Positions 36,770 to 46,044 are shown, numbered from the stretch's first letter. The stretch: DNA of 64,000 nucleotides from Neobacillus niacini (GCF_019749295.1 NZ_JACWFG010000008.1:186001-250000), one strand, 5' to 3'. Notes: a model not told the origin generated them from the sequence alone. Made by a program: numbers and translations.

Positions 36770-38059
36770 TTGGGTAAATATCAACGTTTCATAAAACTTT
36801 TCGTAGTGCTTTTTTTTAGTACTGCTTTTATATTTAGTTTTTCCCATTTTGGTGCAAAAGCTTTTGTGAATCTCACAGGGGCTGGCGGGAAATATGCTGA
36901 TGGGACAACAGTCGGGTCTATAGATTTGTCCGGAAAATCAGAGAGCGAAGCCGTTTCATTAATAGAAGAAAAGTACGTTGACTGGGTGAAGAATACCAAG
37001 TTTGAACTACAATACAGCGAAATGATCGTCCCTCTTGATACGAATCTGTTCCATTTAGATTCAGCACAAAGTGTCTCTGCTATCTTGGACGGTCAGCAAA
37101 ATCAAGCAGTTATTACAATTGATATGTTGCAGGTAGAAGAGCAGATTCAGATTCTTTTTCCGCAGCTTGATCGAAGTAAACTTGAACTTACAAAACTAAC
37201 TTCAGATTTATCCAATACGGCATCACAGTTTAACAACGGTACCTTTCATTTTAATTTAAGTACAAACTACCAAATCCTAGATCCAGCCTCAAAAAATGCA
37301 GTCATTAATGAAGCAAGAATAAAACTAACTGATGTTTCAAGTGAATTACAGTCAGTCATTGAAGCAAACCCTGAAATTCTCCTAGACAAAAAAGTTGTCT
37401 TTTCACTAACAGAATTTGCTAAGACGCAAAAAATAGAAAATTCAGCAGTGCTTAGTGTCCTTGCAACAGGTATTTATCAAGCCATCTTGCCAACCAATTT
37501 TACCATTGGAGAGAGAAATATTGGCAGTGCACTCCCTGATTATGCGATTTTGGGGATGGAAGCAAAGGTTAACCTCGCAAAAGGCTCTGATTTTGTTATT
37601 GTTAATCCAAACGAGTCATTGTACTCACTTGAACTGAGGTTAGATAGCAATAACCTAATTGTGACGTTAAAGGGTGAAAAGCTCCTATACGATTATGAAA
37701 TCAATAAAAAAGACGAACAACAGCTAAAACCTAAAACAATCAAGCAATATAGTCCCTTAGTCACTTCAGGGAGTATAAAGGTACAAACAGAAGGTGCTGA
37801 AGGGAAAATTGTGAAGGTATATCGGGATAAATACGAAGGAAGTAAACTGGTTGAAAGTGTATTAATCTCTGAGGATTATTATCCGCCAGTTTATCGTGTT
37901 GAAATTCATGCTCTAACGGGAACAGAAAAAGAAACTGTTACTCCAGCAGAAACAACACCTGCTGTAACTCCAGTTCCAAATGAAACACAAACTCCGCCTT
38001 TACCTGAAAATCCTGATGATAATGGCCTATGGGGGAAACCGAATGAACAAGCTAAATAA
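36770..38059 (+). CDS. VanW/G5-like secreted or membrane-anchored protein
   Basis: 429 residues from a TTG start behind AAAGGGGG. A signal peptide or membrane anchor covers about residues 8-28. GTTVGSIDLSGKSESEA at about 45-60 is typical of the peptidoglycan-binding-4 repeat of VanW-type proteins. A C-terminal segment (about 320-385, KVYRDKYEGSKLVES.LISEDYYPP) looks like a G5-type domain, and a Pro/Thr-rich tail (PAETTPAVTPVP) follows. It should act at the cell wall, perhaps helping the pilus pass through peptidoglycan. Family assignment is by pattern only. Confidence 0.65.
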   Translation: MGKYQRFIKLFVVLFFSTAFIFSFSHFGAKAFVNLTGAGGKYADGTTVGSIDLSGKSESEAVSLIEEKYVDWVKNTKFELQYSEMIVPLDTNLFHLDSAQSVSAILDGQQNQAVITIDMLQVEEQIQILFPQLDRSKLELTKLTSDLSNTASQFNNGTFHFNLSTNYQILDPASKNAVINEARIKLTDVSSELQSVIEANPEILLDKKVVFSLTEFAKTQKIENSAVLSVLATGIYQAILPTNFTIGERNIGSALPDYAILGMEAKVNLAKGSDFVIVNPNESLYSLELRLDSNNLIVTLKGEKLLYDYEINKKDEQQLKPKTIKQYSPLVTSGSIKVQTEGAEGKIVKVYRDKYEGSKLVESVLISEDYYPPVYRVEIHALTGTEKETVTPAETTPAVTPVPNETQTPPLPENPDDNGLWGKPNEQAK

Positions 38060-38077
38060 AGTTAGTAGTGATCATAT

Positions 38078-39739
38078 ATGAAACAAACTCGAAAAAGACT
38101 GGGAGATTTGTTAATAGAGGAAGGCTTAATTACAGCTGAGCAATTGCAAACGGCTTTGTCTGAAAAAGCACCCAATCAGAAGATTGGAGATGTTTTGTTA
38201 CAAAGAGGGTATATAACCGATCAGCAGTTAGCAGAAGTGCTGGAAGTACAATTAGGGATACCGCATGTCAATCTCTTTCACTATCCATTTGATACCAATC
38301 TTTTTTCGCTCATTTCAAAAGAAACGGCAAAACGTAATTTAATTATTCCCCTTAAACGAGAGGGAAATAAACTTTATGTAGCCATGGTGGACCCGATGGA
38401 TTTCATCGTGATTGACGATCTTAGGCTGTCTACAGGCTTCCAAATTGAAACGGTTATTGCGACAAAAGAAGGTATATTAAGGGCAATCAATAAGTATTAC
38501 AACGTTGATCAGGATTTTGAAGAGCTTTTTGACGATATTGGCGGCAACGAGCGTGGAAGAGACGAGGATGTAACAGATCTAGATTCACCAATTGTCCGCT
38601 TGGTAAACCAGCTGCTGACGAATGCGGTTATCCAAAAGGCTAGTGATATTCATATTGATCCACATGAAACGAAGGTTGTTGTCAGGTATCGTGTCGATGG
38701 GGTATTGCGGGTTGAACGTGTTCTGCCGCGCCATATGCAAAGCGTATTGACGGCACGGGTGAAAATTATGTCCAATCTCGATATTACGGAGCACAGGATA
38801 CCGCAGGATGGACGAATAAAAATAAATCTCGAATTCCATCCAATTGATCTTCGTGTATCGACATTGCCAACAGTCTATGGCGAGAAAATCGTAATGCGGA
38901 TACTCGATATGGGTGCAGCCTTAAATGACCTGGGGAAAATAGGCTTTAATTCTCTCAATTTAAAGAGGTTCTCTGAATTAATAGAACAACCGACAGGGAT
39001 TGTGCTGATCACGGGACCCACAGGATCTGGAAAGTCCTCTACCCTTTATGCGGCACTTAATAAACTTAACAGCGAACAAGTTAATATCATTACCATTGAG
39101 GACCCCGTCGAGTACCAGTTGGAGGGTATAAATCAGATTCAAGTAAACACAAATGTCGGAATGACCTTTGCTGCAGGTTTGCGATCCATTCTCCGCCAAG
39201 ATCCGAACATTATCATGGTCGGAGAAATTCGAGATAAAGAGACAGCACAGATTGCGGTTCGAGCCTCGTTAACAGGTCACTTAGTATTAAGTACCGTTCA
39301 TACGAATGATTCAATCGGAACGATCACTAGGTTAACTGATATGGGGGTAGAACCGTTTTTAATTGCATCCTCCCTAAGTGGGATCGTTGCTCAACGTCTT
39401 GTCAGAAAGGTTTGTCGCGATTGTGGAGAGATGCAGGAGGCAACAAAGCGGGAAGTGGAAATATTCGCAAGACGCGGAATGAAAATTGATAAAGTCAACC
39501 GTGGTAAAGGCTGCCCTTCTTGTAATATGACAGGGTATAAGGGGAGAATTGCCCTTCATGAAGTGTTAGTGATTAATGATGAAATGCGCAGAGTAATCAT
39601 GAACGACGACTCTATTCAAAATTTAAAAGAAATTGCGATTAAAAATAAAACAATCTTTTTAATTGATGATGGTCTTTTGAAGGTAAAACAAGGGTTTACC
39701 ACGACAGAAGAAGTATTACGAGTAGCCATATTAGAGTAG
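38078..39739 (+). CDS. pilB: Type IV pilus assembly ATPase PilB (GspE family)
   Basis: 553 residues. The N-terminus RLGDLLIEEGLITAEQLQ, repeated as KIGDVLLQRGYITDQQLA after a short linker (residues 7-30 and 35-58), matches the two-part MshEN c-di-GMP-binding motif. The secretion-ATPase core has Walker A GPTGSGKS at 313-320, the Asp box (ITIEDPVEYQ), Walker B (IIMVGEIRDKETA) and the His box (GHLVLSTVHTND). A four-Cys zinc site (CRDCGE...CPSCNMTGY) near the end is typical of extension ATPases. It powers pilin polymerisation. Next gene: pilT, 10 bp away. Confidence 0.95.
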   Translation: MKQTRKRLGDLLIEEGLITAEQLQTALSEKAPNQKIGDVLLQRGYITDQQLAEVLEVQLGIPHVNLFHYPFDTNLFSLISKETAKRNLIIPLKREGNKLYVAMVDPMDFIVIDDLRLSTGFQIETVIATKEGILRAINKYYNVDQDFEELFDDIGGNERGRDEDVTDLDSPIVRLVNQLLTNAVIQKASDIHIDPHETKVVVRYRVDGVLRVERVLPRHMQSVLTARVKIMSNLDITEHRIPQDGRIKINLEFHPIDLRVSTLPTVYGEKIVMRILDMGAALNDLGKIGFNSLNLKRFSELIEQPTGIVLITGPTGSGKSSTLYAALNKLNSEQVNIITIEDPVEYQLEGINQIQVNTNVGMTFAAGLRSILRQDPNIIMVGEIRDKETAQIAVRASLTGHLVLSTVHTNDSIGTITRLTDMGVEPFLIASSLSGIVAQRLVRKVCRDCGEMQEATKREVEIFARRGMKIDKVNRGKGCPSCNMTGYKGRIALHEVLVINDEMRRVIMNDDSIQNLKEIAIKNKTIFLIDDGLLKVKQGFTTTEEVLRVAILE

Positions 39740-39749
39740 GAGATAAACG

Positions 39750-40799
39750 ATGAAAGAAAAACTTGAGAATATACTTCGGGCAGCACTCGAATTTAAAGCA
39801 TCCGACATTCATTTCACGGTAGGTGTTCCGCCAATCTTCCGGATTAACGGGGATATAAAGCGGTATGGAAAAGATATTTTACTGCCGCCCGATACCGAAG
39901 AAATCGCCAAATTGACAGTCCCGGAAAATATGTATGATTTGTTCAAGGAAAAGGGAGAACTTGATTACTCCTATGGTCTTCCAGGAGTATCTCGGTTCCG
40001 TGTCAATGCATATCACCAAAGGAAAAGCGTTTCATTGGCATTGAGGGTGGTAGCTTCCAAAACTCCTACGATTGAAGAATTAGACTTACCAAAAATTATT
40101 CCAGAACTTGTAGAGAAACCTCAAGGGTTAATTCTTGTTACAGGACCAACGGGAAGTGGAAAATCAACCACTCTTGCCTCCATGATTGATTATGTAAACA
40201 GGAATATGCGAAAACATATTGTTACGCTTGAAGATCCGATTGAATATTTGCATAGACATGGAAACTCTATTATTGATCAGCGAGAAGTTGGTTTTGATAC
40301 CCAATCGTATGCAAATGGATTAAAGGGGGCACTACGTCAAGATCCTGATATTATTCTTGTAGGAGAAATGCGGGACTTAGAGACTATTGGAATTGCGATT
40401 ACAGCTGCAGAAACAGGCCACTTGGTGCTAGGGACACTCCATACATCGAGTGCACCGTCAACAATTAACCGGATCATCGACGTATTTCCACCGGCACAAC
40501 AGCCACAAATCCGTGTGCAGCTGGCATCTGTTTTAGTGGGAGTTATTTCACAGCGTCTTTTCCCAACTGTTGATAAAAAAGGGAGAAAGGCAGCAACAGA
40601 GATTCTAGTGAACAATCCCGCGATTGCGAACTTAATTCGAAATGAAAAGATTCATCAAATTCAAAGCACGATGCAAACATCTCGTGCTCAAGGAATGCAC
40701 ACCCTAGAAATGAGCATCAGAGAATTAATTGACCGCAACTTAATACAAAAAGAAGCTGCAACCAAATATCTACAAGAAAAGATGATGCTGGATGGCTAG
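39750..40799 (+). CDS. pilT: Type IV pilus retraction ATPase PilT
   Basis: 349 residues, the usual PilT length. It begins with the PAS-like N-domain (ASDIHFTVGVPPIFRINGD). Walker A is GPTGSGKS (132-139) and Walker B is IILVGEMRDLETI. The C-terminal retraction signature region holds TEILVNNPAIANLIRNEK, the [AI]IRNxK-type block found in PilT. No zinc site, unlike PilB. It depolymerises the pilus, so twitching-type retraction is expected. The start of pilC overlaps its end by 8 bp. Confidence 0.96.
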   Translation: MKEKLENILRAALEFKASDIHFTVGVPPIFRINGDIKRYGKDILLPPDTEEIAKLTVPENMYDLFKEKGELDYSYGLPGVSRFRVNAYHQRKSVSLALRVVASKTPTIEELDLPKIIPELVEKPQGLILVTGPTGSGKSTTLASMIDYVNRNMRKHIVTLEDPIEYLHRHGNSIIDQREVGFDTQSYANGLKGALRQDPDIILVGEMRDLETIGIAITAAETGHLVLGTLHTSSAPSTINRIIDVFPPAQQPQIRVQLASVLVGVISQRLFPTVDKKGRKAATEILVNNPAIANLIRNEKIHQIQSTMQTSRAQGMHTLEMSIRELIDRNLIQKEAATKYLQEKMMLDG

Positions 40800-42009
40800 A
40801 TTTAAATATTCAGGACGTGATCGGCGTGGAAAAAAAGCAGGAACGATAAACGCAGCTTCAAGACGGGAAGCCATGGTAAAGTTAAAGGAAGAAGGAATTC
40901 GTGTCATTGAGATGACAGAAGTTCCTGAGACTTTGATGACTAAGGATATATCACTTGGAAATACTGTAAAATTGCAACACTTTGTAATTTATTTGAGACA
41001 GTTTGCTACATTGCTTAAAGCAGGCGTAACCGTTGTAGATGCCACCTCAATTCTTGCAGTACAAACTGAAAGTAAAGGTTTAAAAAAGGCCTTATTGGAT
41101 ACAGAGCAAGAATTGCGTGAAGGAAATCCATATTCAGATTCTGTATCAAAACACAAAAAAATATTTAACACAATGTTCGTTAATATGGTGAGAGCAGGAG
41201 AAGTCAGCGGAAATATGGATGAAACTCTTGAACGGTTGGCTGAGCATTTTGAAAAACAGCATTACACAAGACAGAAAATTGTTTCGGCATTAACATATCC
41301 TCTTGCAATAGGAGTAGTAGCTATTGCGGTTGTCATTTTTCTACTAGTTGCAGTCGTTCCAACCTTTGTATCAATGTTTGCTGATTTGGGTAGTGAATTA
41401 CCCGCAATTACAAGAGTCGTGCTTGCTTCCAGCGATTTTATGCAGTCATTTTGGTGGCTTACTATACTGATTTTACTTTCTATAATTGGAATGATTTCAT
41501 ATTTGCAAAAAAATAAAAAGACCAAATTTTATTTAGATTATTTTTTGTTAAAGTTACCTATCTTTGGGAATATGCTACAAAAGGCTGCTTTAGCACGAAT
41601 GATGAGAACGCTAAGTTCATTATTTTCTAGTTCAGTTCCAATTCTTCAAGCAATGTCAATAGTTGAGAAAGTTGTTGAAAATGAAGTTATTGCCAGAGTT
41701 ATTCGTGATTCTAGAGATTCTCTTGAAAAGGGACAATCAATGACTGAACCAATGAAAAATCATTGGGCCTTCCCTCCACTAGTAACACAAATGATATCAA
41801 TAGGAGAAGAAACAGGTGCACTTGACTCTATGCTTAGTAAAATTGCTGAGTTTTATGAAAAAGAGGTTGAAACAGGAACAGATAGGTTAAAATCACTAAT
41901 TGAACCTGTTATGATTGTTGTTTTGGCGAGCTTAGTAGGTACTATAGTAATGGCTATAATGGTGCCGATGTTTGGTATGTTCGACCAATTTCAACAAAAA
42001 AGTCAATAA
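40792..42009 (+). CDS. pilC: Type IV pilus inner-membrane platform protein PilC (GspF family)
   Basis: 405 residues. The opening FKYSGRDRRGKKAGTINA is typical. Two repeated cytoplasmic helical domains (about 65-165 and 265-365, each with the LRQFATLLKAGV.... / LARMMRTLSSLFSSSVP pattern) alternate with three membrane segments near 170-195, 220-240 and 375-398. It couples the ATPases to the growing pilus. It ends the first part of the operon; 135 bp then separate it from the major pilin. Confidence 0.95.
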   Translation: MARFKYSGRDRRGKKAGTINAASRREAMVKLKEEGIRVIEMTEVPETLMTKDISLGNTVKLQHFVIYLRQFATLLKAGVTVVDATSILAVQTESKGLKKALLDTEQELREGNPYSDSVSKHKKIFNTMFVNMVRAGEVSGNMDETLERLAEHFEKQHYTRQKIVSALTYPLAIGVVAIAVVIFLLVAVVPTFVSMFADLGSELPAITRVVLASSDFMQSFWWLTILILLSIIGMISYLQKNKKTKFYLDYFLLKLPIFGNMLQKAALARMMRTLSSLFSSSVPILQAMSIVEKVVENEVIARVIRDSRDSLEKGQSMTEPMKNHWAFPPLVTQMISIGEETGALDSMLSKIAEFYEKEVETGTDRLKSLIEPVMIVVLASLVGTIVMAIMVPMFGMFDQFQQKSQ

Positions 42010-42088
42010 TATTTTAAAACGTATAATATTTTGTGGGAAAATGACAAAATACCAAAAAATACACTTTTCTTCACCTTGTAAATTAATG

Positions 42089-42094
42089 TATACT
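42089..42094 (+). promoter_or_regulatory. Candidate -10 box for the major pilin
   Basis: TATACT about 50 bp upstream of the pilin ATG in an AT-rich gap. A -35 is unclear (TTTTCT region 17 nt upstream). An internal promoter here would allow high pilin levels. Confidence 0.4.
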
Positions 42095-42144
42095 ACAAGA
42101 GACAATATTACTAGGTTCATAGAACCATAAGGGAGAGTAGGAAT

Positions 42145-42660
42145 ATGCTACAAAAGTTAAAATTAAGGCTTAAAGATCAAAAGGGTTTCACTTTAATTGA
42201 ATTATTAGCAGTAATTGTAATTTTAGGAATCCTTGCCGCCATTGCTGTACCATCTGTTTTAGGTTTAATTGAGAACACAAAAAAAGACGCACACGTTGCT
42301 AATGCTAAGCAAATGGTAAGTTCAGCCCAAATGGCAATAGCCTCAAACAGTAATTTGCAGAAGGATACACATTTCTTAACACTAGGTTATTTAGAAACTC
42401 AAAAGTATTTAGATAAATTTGATGATCCACATGGAGTTGGATATACAAACTCTACTAATGACCTTGTTACCGGTTCAACAGCTCCTGATAGCTCTTATGT
42501 TAAAGTGGTAGCAGGTAAAGTAACTGCTGTAATGCTAAAATCAACTAAGGTTACACTAGACGAACATGGTAAGGCTGCTGTAACTGGACCTCCGGCAAAA
42601 GCTGCTGAGGACTTTAAAATAAATCATATTAATAGAGACAGTGTTGTCGTTACACCTTAA
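42145..42660 (+). CDS. pilA: Major type IV pilin
   Basis: 171 residues. Leader MLQKLKLRLKDQKG is cleaved after Gly14; the mature protein starts FTLIE with Glu at +5 (Glu19) and the hydrophobic helix LLAVIVILGILAAIAVPSV. The globular part (about 60-171) lacks a disulfide Cys pair, as in many Gram-positive pilins. It resembles ComGC-type and Clostridium-type pilins at the N-terminus only. Strong site GGGAGAGTAGG ahead. Placement between pilC and the prepilin peptidase and the separate promoter region support it as the main subunit. Confidence 0.93.
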   Translation: MLQKLKLRLKDQKGFTLIELLAVIVILGILAAIAVPSVLGLIENTKKDAHVANAKQMVSSAQMAIASNSNLQKDTHFLTLGYLETQKYLDKFDDPHGVGYTNSTNDLVTGSTAPDSSYVKVVAGKVTAVMLKSTKVTLDEHGKAAVTGPPAKAAEDFKINHINRDSVVVTP

Positions 42661-42667
42661 TATTTAT

Positions 42668-43429
42668 ATGATTAATCTTTTTGTTATTTTATTTTTATTT
42701 GGTTTAATTTTTGGTTCATTTTTCAACGTAGTGGGTCTAAGAATTCCGATAAAAAAATCAATCGTTAAACCACGTTCTTCCTGTACAATATGTGGGCACC
42801 AACTAAATGCCTATGAATTAATTCCAGTTTTATCTTATTTACTCCAAAAAGGGAAATGCCGCGGCTGTCAGTCGCGGATTTCTCCTGTATATCCGATTTT
42901 TGAATTGCTTACTGGAATATTATTTGCAACAGCACCACTTGTTATTGGGTGGTCAGGAGAGCTTGTAGTTGCCTTAACACTTATTTCGATGTTCATGATT
43001 ATCATCGTTTCAGATATAAACTATATGCTCATCCCTGATAAAATTTTACTATGGTTTGCAGGGATTTTTTTATTGGAACGGATTATATGGCCATTAAATC
43101 CTAGCTGGGACAGTCTTCTCGGTGCAGGTTCTGGGTTCTTATTCCTACTTATTATTGCGATTGTTAGTAAAGGCGGTATGGGTGGCGGTGACATAAAACT
43201 TTATGCCCTGCTTGGATTTGTACTTGGCTTTAAATTAGTACTTTTATCATTCTTTCTTTCAACATTATTTGGTGCAGTAATTGGTGGTTTGGCCTTGCTT
43301 TTCAAAATTGTAAAAAGAAAGCAGCCAATTCCGTTTGGACCGTTTATTGCTGCTGGGACACTTACTGCATACTATTGGGGTTCAGACTTAATCAATTTAT
43401 ATTTACAAATTCTATATAATGGATTTTAG
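42668..43429 (+). CDS. comC: Prepilin peptidase (PilD/ComC)
   Basis: 253 residues from the ATG at 42668; an in-frame GTG at 42641 inside the pilin gene is the alternative, and neither has a clear Shine-Dalgarno, so re-initiation from the pilin stop (42660) is possible. FGSFFNVVGLRIP, the zinc Cys4 loop (CTICGHQL...CRGCQ), and the aspartyl-protease residues in DINYMLIPDK and GGGDIKLYALLG are all present, with about seven membrane segments. It cuts and N-methylates prepilins. Position relative to folC and spoIIB is that of B. subtilis comC. Confidence 0.95.
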   Translation: MINLFVILFLFGLIFGSFFNVVGLRIPIKKSIVKPRSSCTICGHQLNAYELIPVLSYLLQKGKCRGCQSRISPVYPIFELLTGILFATAPLVIGWSGELVVALTLISMFMIIIVSDINYMLIPDKILLWFAGIFLLERIIWPLNPSWDSLLGAGSGFLFLLIIAIVSKGGMGGGDIKLYALLGFVLGFKLVLLSFFLSTLFGAVIGGLALLFKIVKRKQPIPFGPFIAAGTLTAYYWGSDLINLYLQILYNGF

Positions 43430-43444
43430 TAAGGGGTAATAGAT

Positions 43445-44437
43445 ATGGGATTCTCCCTTTTTTCAACAAAAAACAGAATAATCAACTTGGTACTAAATGA
43501 CCACTCAATTCGGTTTTTAGAATTAAAACAAAGTACCCCCCCTACTGCCCAAAAATGGAGAGAACGTTTTTTACCACCAGGTATTATTGTTGACGGTAAA
43601 ATCGTTGATATTGATTCCTTATCCAATATCTTAGAGCAATGTATTGAGGAATGGAAAATTCAAAGGCGCTCTATTCGCTTCATTGTACCTGATCCGCTCG
43701 TTATTATTCGTAAAGTCTCTATTCCAGCGGATATTCAGGAGGATGAAATAAAGGGATACCTATACTTAGAACTGGGTTCTACTATCCACTTACCATTTGA
43801 AGAACCAGTTTTTGATTATCATCTCCTTAAAAACAATGGGAAAACACAGGATATTCTATTATTTGCGGCCCCAGAGCAGTTTGTAATGGAATATGCGGAA
43901 TTATTCACTAGTTTGAAGTTAAATCCAGTGGCAGCAGATATTTCGCCGCTCTCACTTTATCGTCTATACCACCAATTAGAGAAAAGTAATGATAAAGAAA
44001 TTCTATTCACAGTCCAGTTTGATTTAACCAGCGTCAACTTGTGTATTTTTGAAGGAAGCGTGCCGATGGTAATGCGTCATTTTTCCTTACCCTTCAATAT
44101 TGAAGACTGGGAATATAACCAAGGATTATCAGGATTAGTTGAATTTACCTATATCGGTGCCTCGGAAGAATTGGTTTTACATTTTGAAGATATTTTTAGA
44201 GAAATCAATAAATTAGTAGATTATTATCGTTTTTCACTAAGCAATGAGAAACTAGATGTGACCAAGTTCCTAGTAAATGGTGATCACCCAATGTTAATAG
44301 CCATCTATGATGAAATGATAGAGCGCTTAGAAGTCCCCGTGGAAATGCTTGCACTAACTTCAGATGAAAAAGGTAAAGCTAGTGTTCCTTCGAGTTTACT
44401 AATACCCTTAGGTCTTGCCTTGAAAGAGGTGCAATAA
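43445..44437 (+). CDS. pilM: Type IV pilus assembly protein PilM
   Basis: 330 residues, actin-like cytoplasmic protein. IINLVLNDHSIRFLELKQ is the first phosphate-loop strand; IRKVSIPADIQEDEIKGYLYLEL and the following EEPVFDYHLL match PilM/ComA-type pilus proteins. It binds ATP and the N-terminus of PilN. Start ATG follows AAGGGGTAATAG. Its stop overlaps the pilN ATG by one base. Confidence 0.9.
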   Translation: MGFSLFSTKNRIINLVLNDHSIRFLELKQSTPPTAQKWRERFLPPGIIVDGKIVDIDSLSNILEQCIEEWKIQRRSIRFIVPDPLVIIRKVSIPADIQEDEIKGYLYLELGSTIHLPFEEPVFDYHLLKNNGKTQDILLFAAPEQFVMEYAELFTSLKLNPVAADISPLSLYRLYHQLEKSNDKEILFTVQFDLTSVNLCIFEGSVPMVMRHFSLPFNIEDWEYNQGLSGLVEFTYIGASEELVLHFEDIFREINKLVDYYRFSLSNEKLDVTKFLVNGDHPMLIAIYDEMIERLEVPVEMLALTSDEKGKASVPSSLLIPLGLALKEVQ

Positions 44438-45138
44438 TGTTAGTTGAAATTAACCTCCTTCCCCAAAAGGAACCTAGGAAATTTAATATTATAATTTTGA
44501 TCGTGCTATTGGCACTTATAATTCTCGCAGGAGCTATTTATTACTGGCAGATTCAGGCCACCAAAAGTGAATTGCAAAGTTTAGATAAACAAATTTCTAT
44601 GACTAAAGAAATAGCCATAAAAGAAGAACAAAATGCTGATAAGAATGAATCGCAAATGTCTATTAGCTTATTAAAAAATGCAGTAGAATGGGCAAACACC
44701 TATCCAATCGAAACGATACCGATTATGCAGCACTTAACATCTCTTTTACCAGAACGCGGGTTTATTCAATCCTTTGCCTATGCAGAAGCAGGCACAGTGA
44801 TACTTACGGTTCAGTTTGATAGTGCACGAGAGGCAGCATACTTTTTAGATAACTTAGGTGAATCGGAATGGGTAGGAGAACCGACCTTAAATTCTTTGAC
44901 CATTCAAGAAAAAGAAGAAGTTGTTGAAACTAAAACAGAAGCTGAAACAACTGACGAAAATAGTTCTGATAATGCAGAAAAAGAGAACAAAGAGGCTGCA
45001 CCTGAAATTGATAAAAACGATAATTCAAATGACCAATATCTTCCTAGATATATAGGGCAGTTTGAAATTAAGTTAAATATAGTGAAAATTAAAGAACTGA
45101 CTACCAAAAGCAATGAGGAAGGAGTGACAGCATCATGA
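44437..45138 (+). CDS. pilN: Type IV pilus assembly protein PilN
   Basis: 233 residues. The cytoplasmic N-terminus MLVEINLLPQKEPRK contains the INLLP motif that docks into PilM. One membrane helix follows (about 18-38), then a coiled coil and a ferredoxin-like extracytoplasmic domain (about 85-150). An acidic, Asn/Glu-rich insertion (about 160-205) is longer than in typical PilN. It pairs with PilO. Overlaps pilO by 4 bp. Confidence 0.9.
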   Translation: MLVEINLLPQKEPRKFNIIILIVLLALIILAGAIYYWQIQATKSELQSLDKQISMTKEIAIKEEQNADKNESQMSISLLKNAVEWANTYPIETIPIMQHLTSLLPERGFIQSFAYAEAGTVILTVQFDSAREAAYFLDNLGESEWVGEPTLNSLTIQEKEEVVETKTEAETTDENSSDNAEKENKEAAPEIDKNDNSNDQYLPRYIGQFEIKLNIVKIKELTTKSNEEGVTAS

Positions 45139-45914
45139 AACTCCGTCTCTCCAAAATCGACAAAATCATTTTGTTGGTCGGTATACTATTGTTAGTATTA
45201 CTCATTGTGTTTGCTCAGTTCATTAAATTAACACCATTGAAATCAGATGTAAGTATGAGACAGCAGTCATTAGAGACAGAACAAAAACTTTTGGAAGTAG
45301 TTACGCAAAACAAAGTTGATGATACTGCTAAGGTTGTAGAGGATACACGGGAGTTACAGAAGAAAGTTCCTGTTAAACCGCTACTGGAGCAATTTATTTT
45401 AGACTTGGAAAAAGCTGAAACTGTTTCTAATAGTGTTATCTCATCGATGAGCTTTTCTAAAGATGCCGACGTTACAATTGTAACTACAGAGACAACGACA
45501 GAAAATACGACAACTGACCAGTCTACTACAACTGGTCAGGAAGCTCCAGCAACTCAAGAGACTCCAGCTGCAACCGATCAAGCAGCCGCGCCACCAGCTT
45601 CAAATGGCTTAAAGAAGCTTTCAGTCAGCTTGAGTGTCGAATCACCAACCTATGAAGATCTGGAAAAGTTTATAAAAACACTTGAATCTTTAGAGCGGAT
45701 CGTAGTTGTTGAGTCCATTAGCTATTCGGGCGGTGAAGAAATTACGACTCTAGAGCAAGAAAAGGACCCGTTGGCATATTCTCTCACCATTGCTGCATAC
45801 TATCTGCCGACATTAGATGATTTAGTTGCCGAGCTTCCAAAAATAGATGCTCCTGCACCGGCGAAAAAGAAAAATCCTTTAAGCTCTTTCTCTGATACGA
45901 CAAAAGCTAATTAA
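45135..45914 (+). CDS. pilO: Type IV pilus assembly protein PilO
   Basis: 259 residues. Membrane helix about 11-30, coiled coil 30-80, then a split globular domain: a Thr/Pro/Ala-rich linker (about 118-155) interrupts it before LKKLSVSLSVESPTYEDLEKFIKTLESL, the ferredoxin-like half. The tail is Pro/Lys rich. Gene order M-N-O and coupling to pilN fix the identity. A terminator closes the pil operon, so spoIIB is separate. No secretin gene (pilQ) is present, as expected without an outer membrane. Confidence 0.87.
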   Translation: MKLRLSKIDKIILLVGILLLVLLIVFAQFIKLTPLKSDVSMRQQSLETEQKLLEVVTQNKVDDTAKVVEDTRELQKKVPVKPLLEQFILDLEKAETVSNSVISSMSFSKDADVTIVTTETTTENTTTDQSTTTGQEAPATQETPAATDQAAAPPASNGLKKLSVSLSVESPTYEDLEKFIKTLESLERIVVVESISYSGGEEITTLEQEKDPLAYSLTIAAYYLPTLDDLVAELPKIDAPAPAKKKNPLSSFSDTTKAN

Positions 45915-45955
45915 TACTATCGCGAAGTTGCATGTAATTTGGCGAAAGCATTGTA

Positions 45956-45989
45956 TAACAAGACGACAAAAGTCTTGTTATTTTTTTTT
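45956..45989 (+). terminator. Intrinsic terminator ending the pil operon
   Basis: 9-bp perfect stem TAACAAGAC/GTCTTGTTA, 7-nt loop, followed by a run of nine T. Confidence 0.9.
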
Positions 45990-46044
45990 GTCTTTGTGAT
46001 AGGATGGTAGAAATTGCTATTGGTAGAGGGAGGAGTACGAGTTA

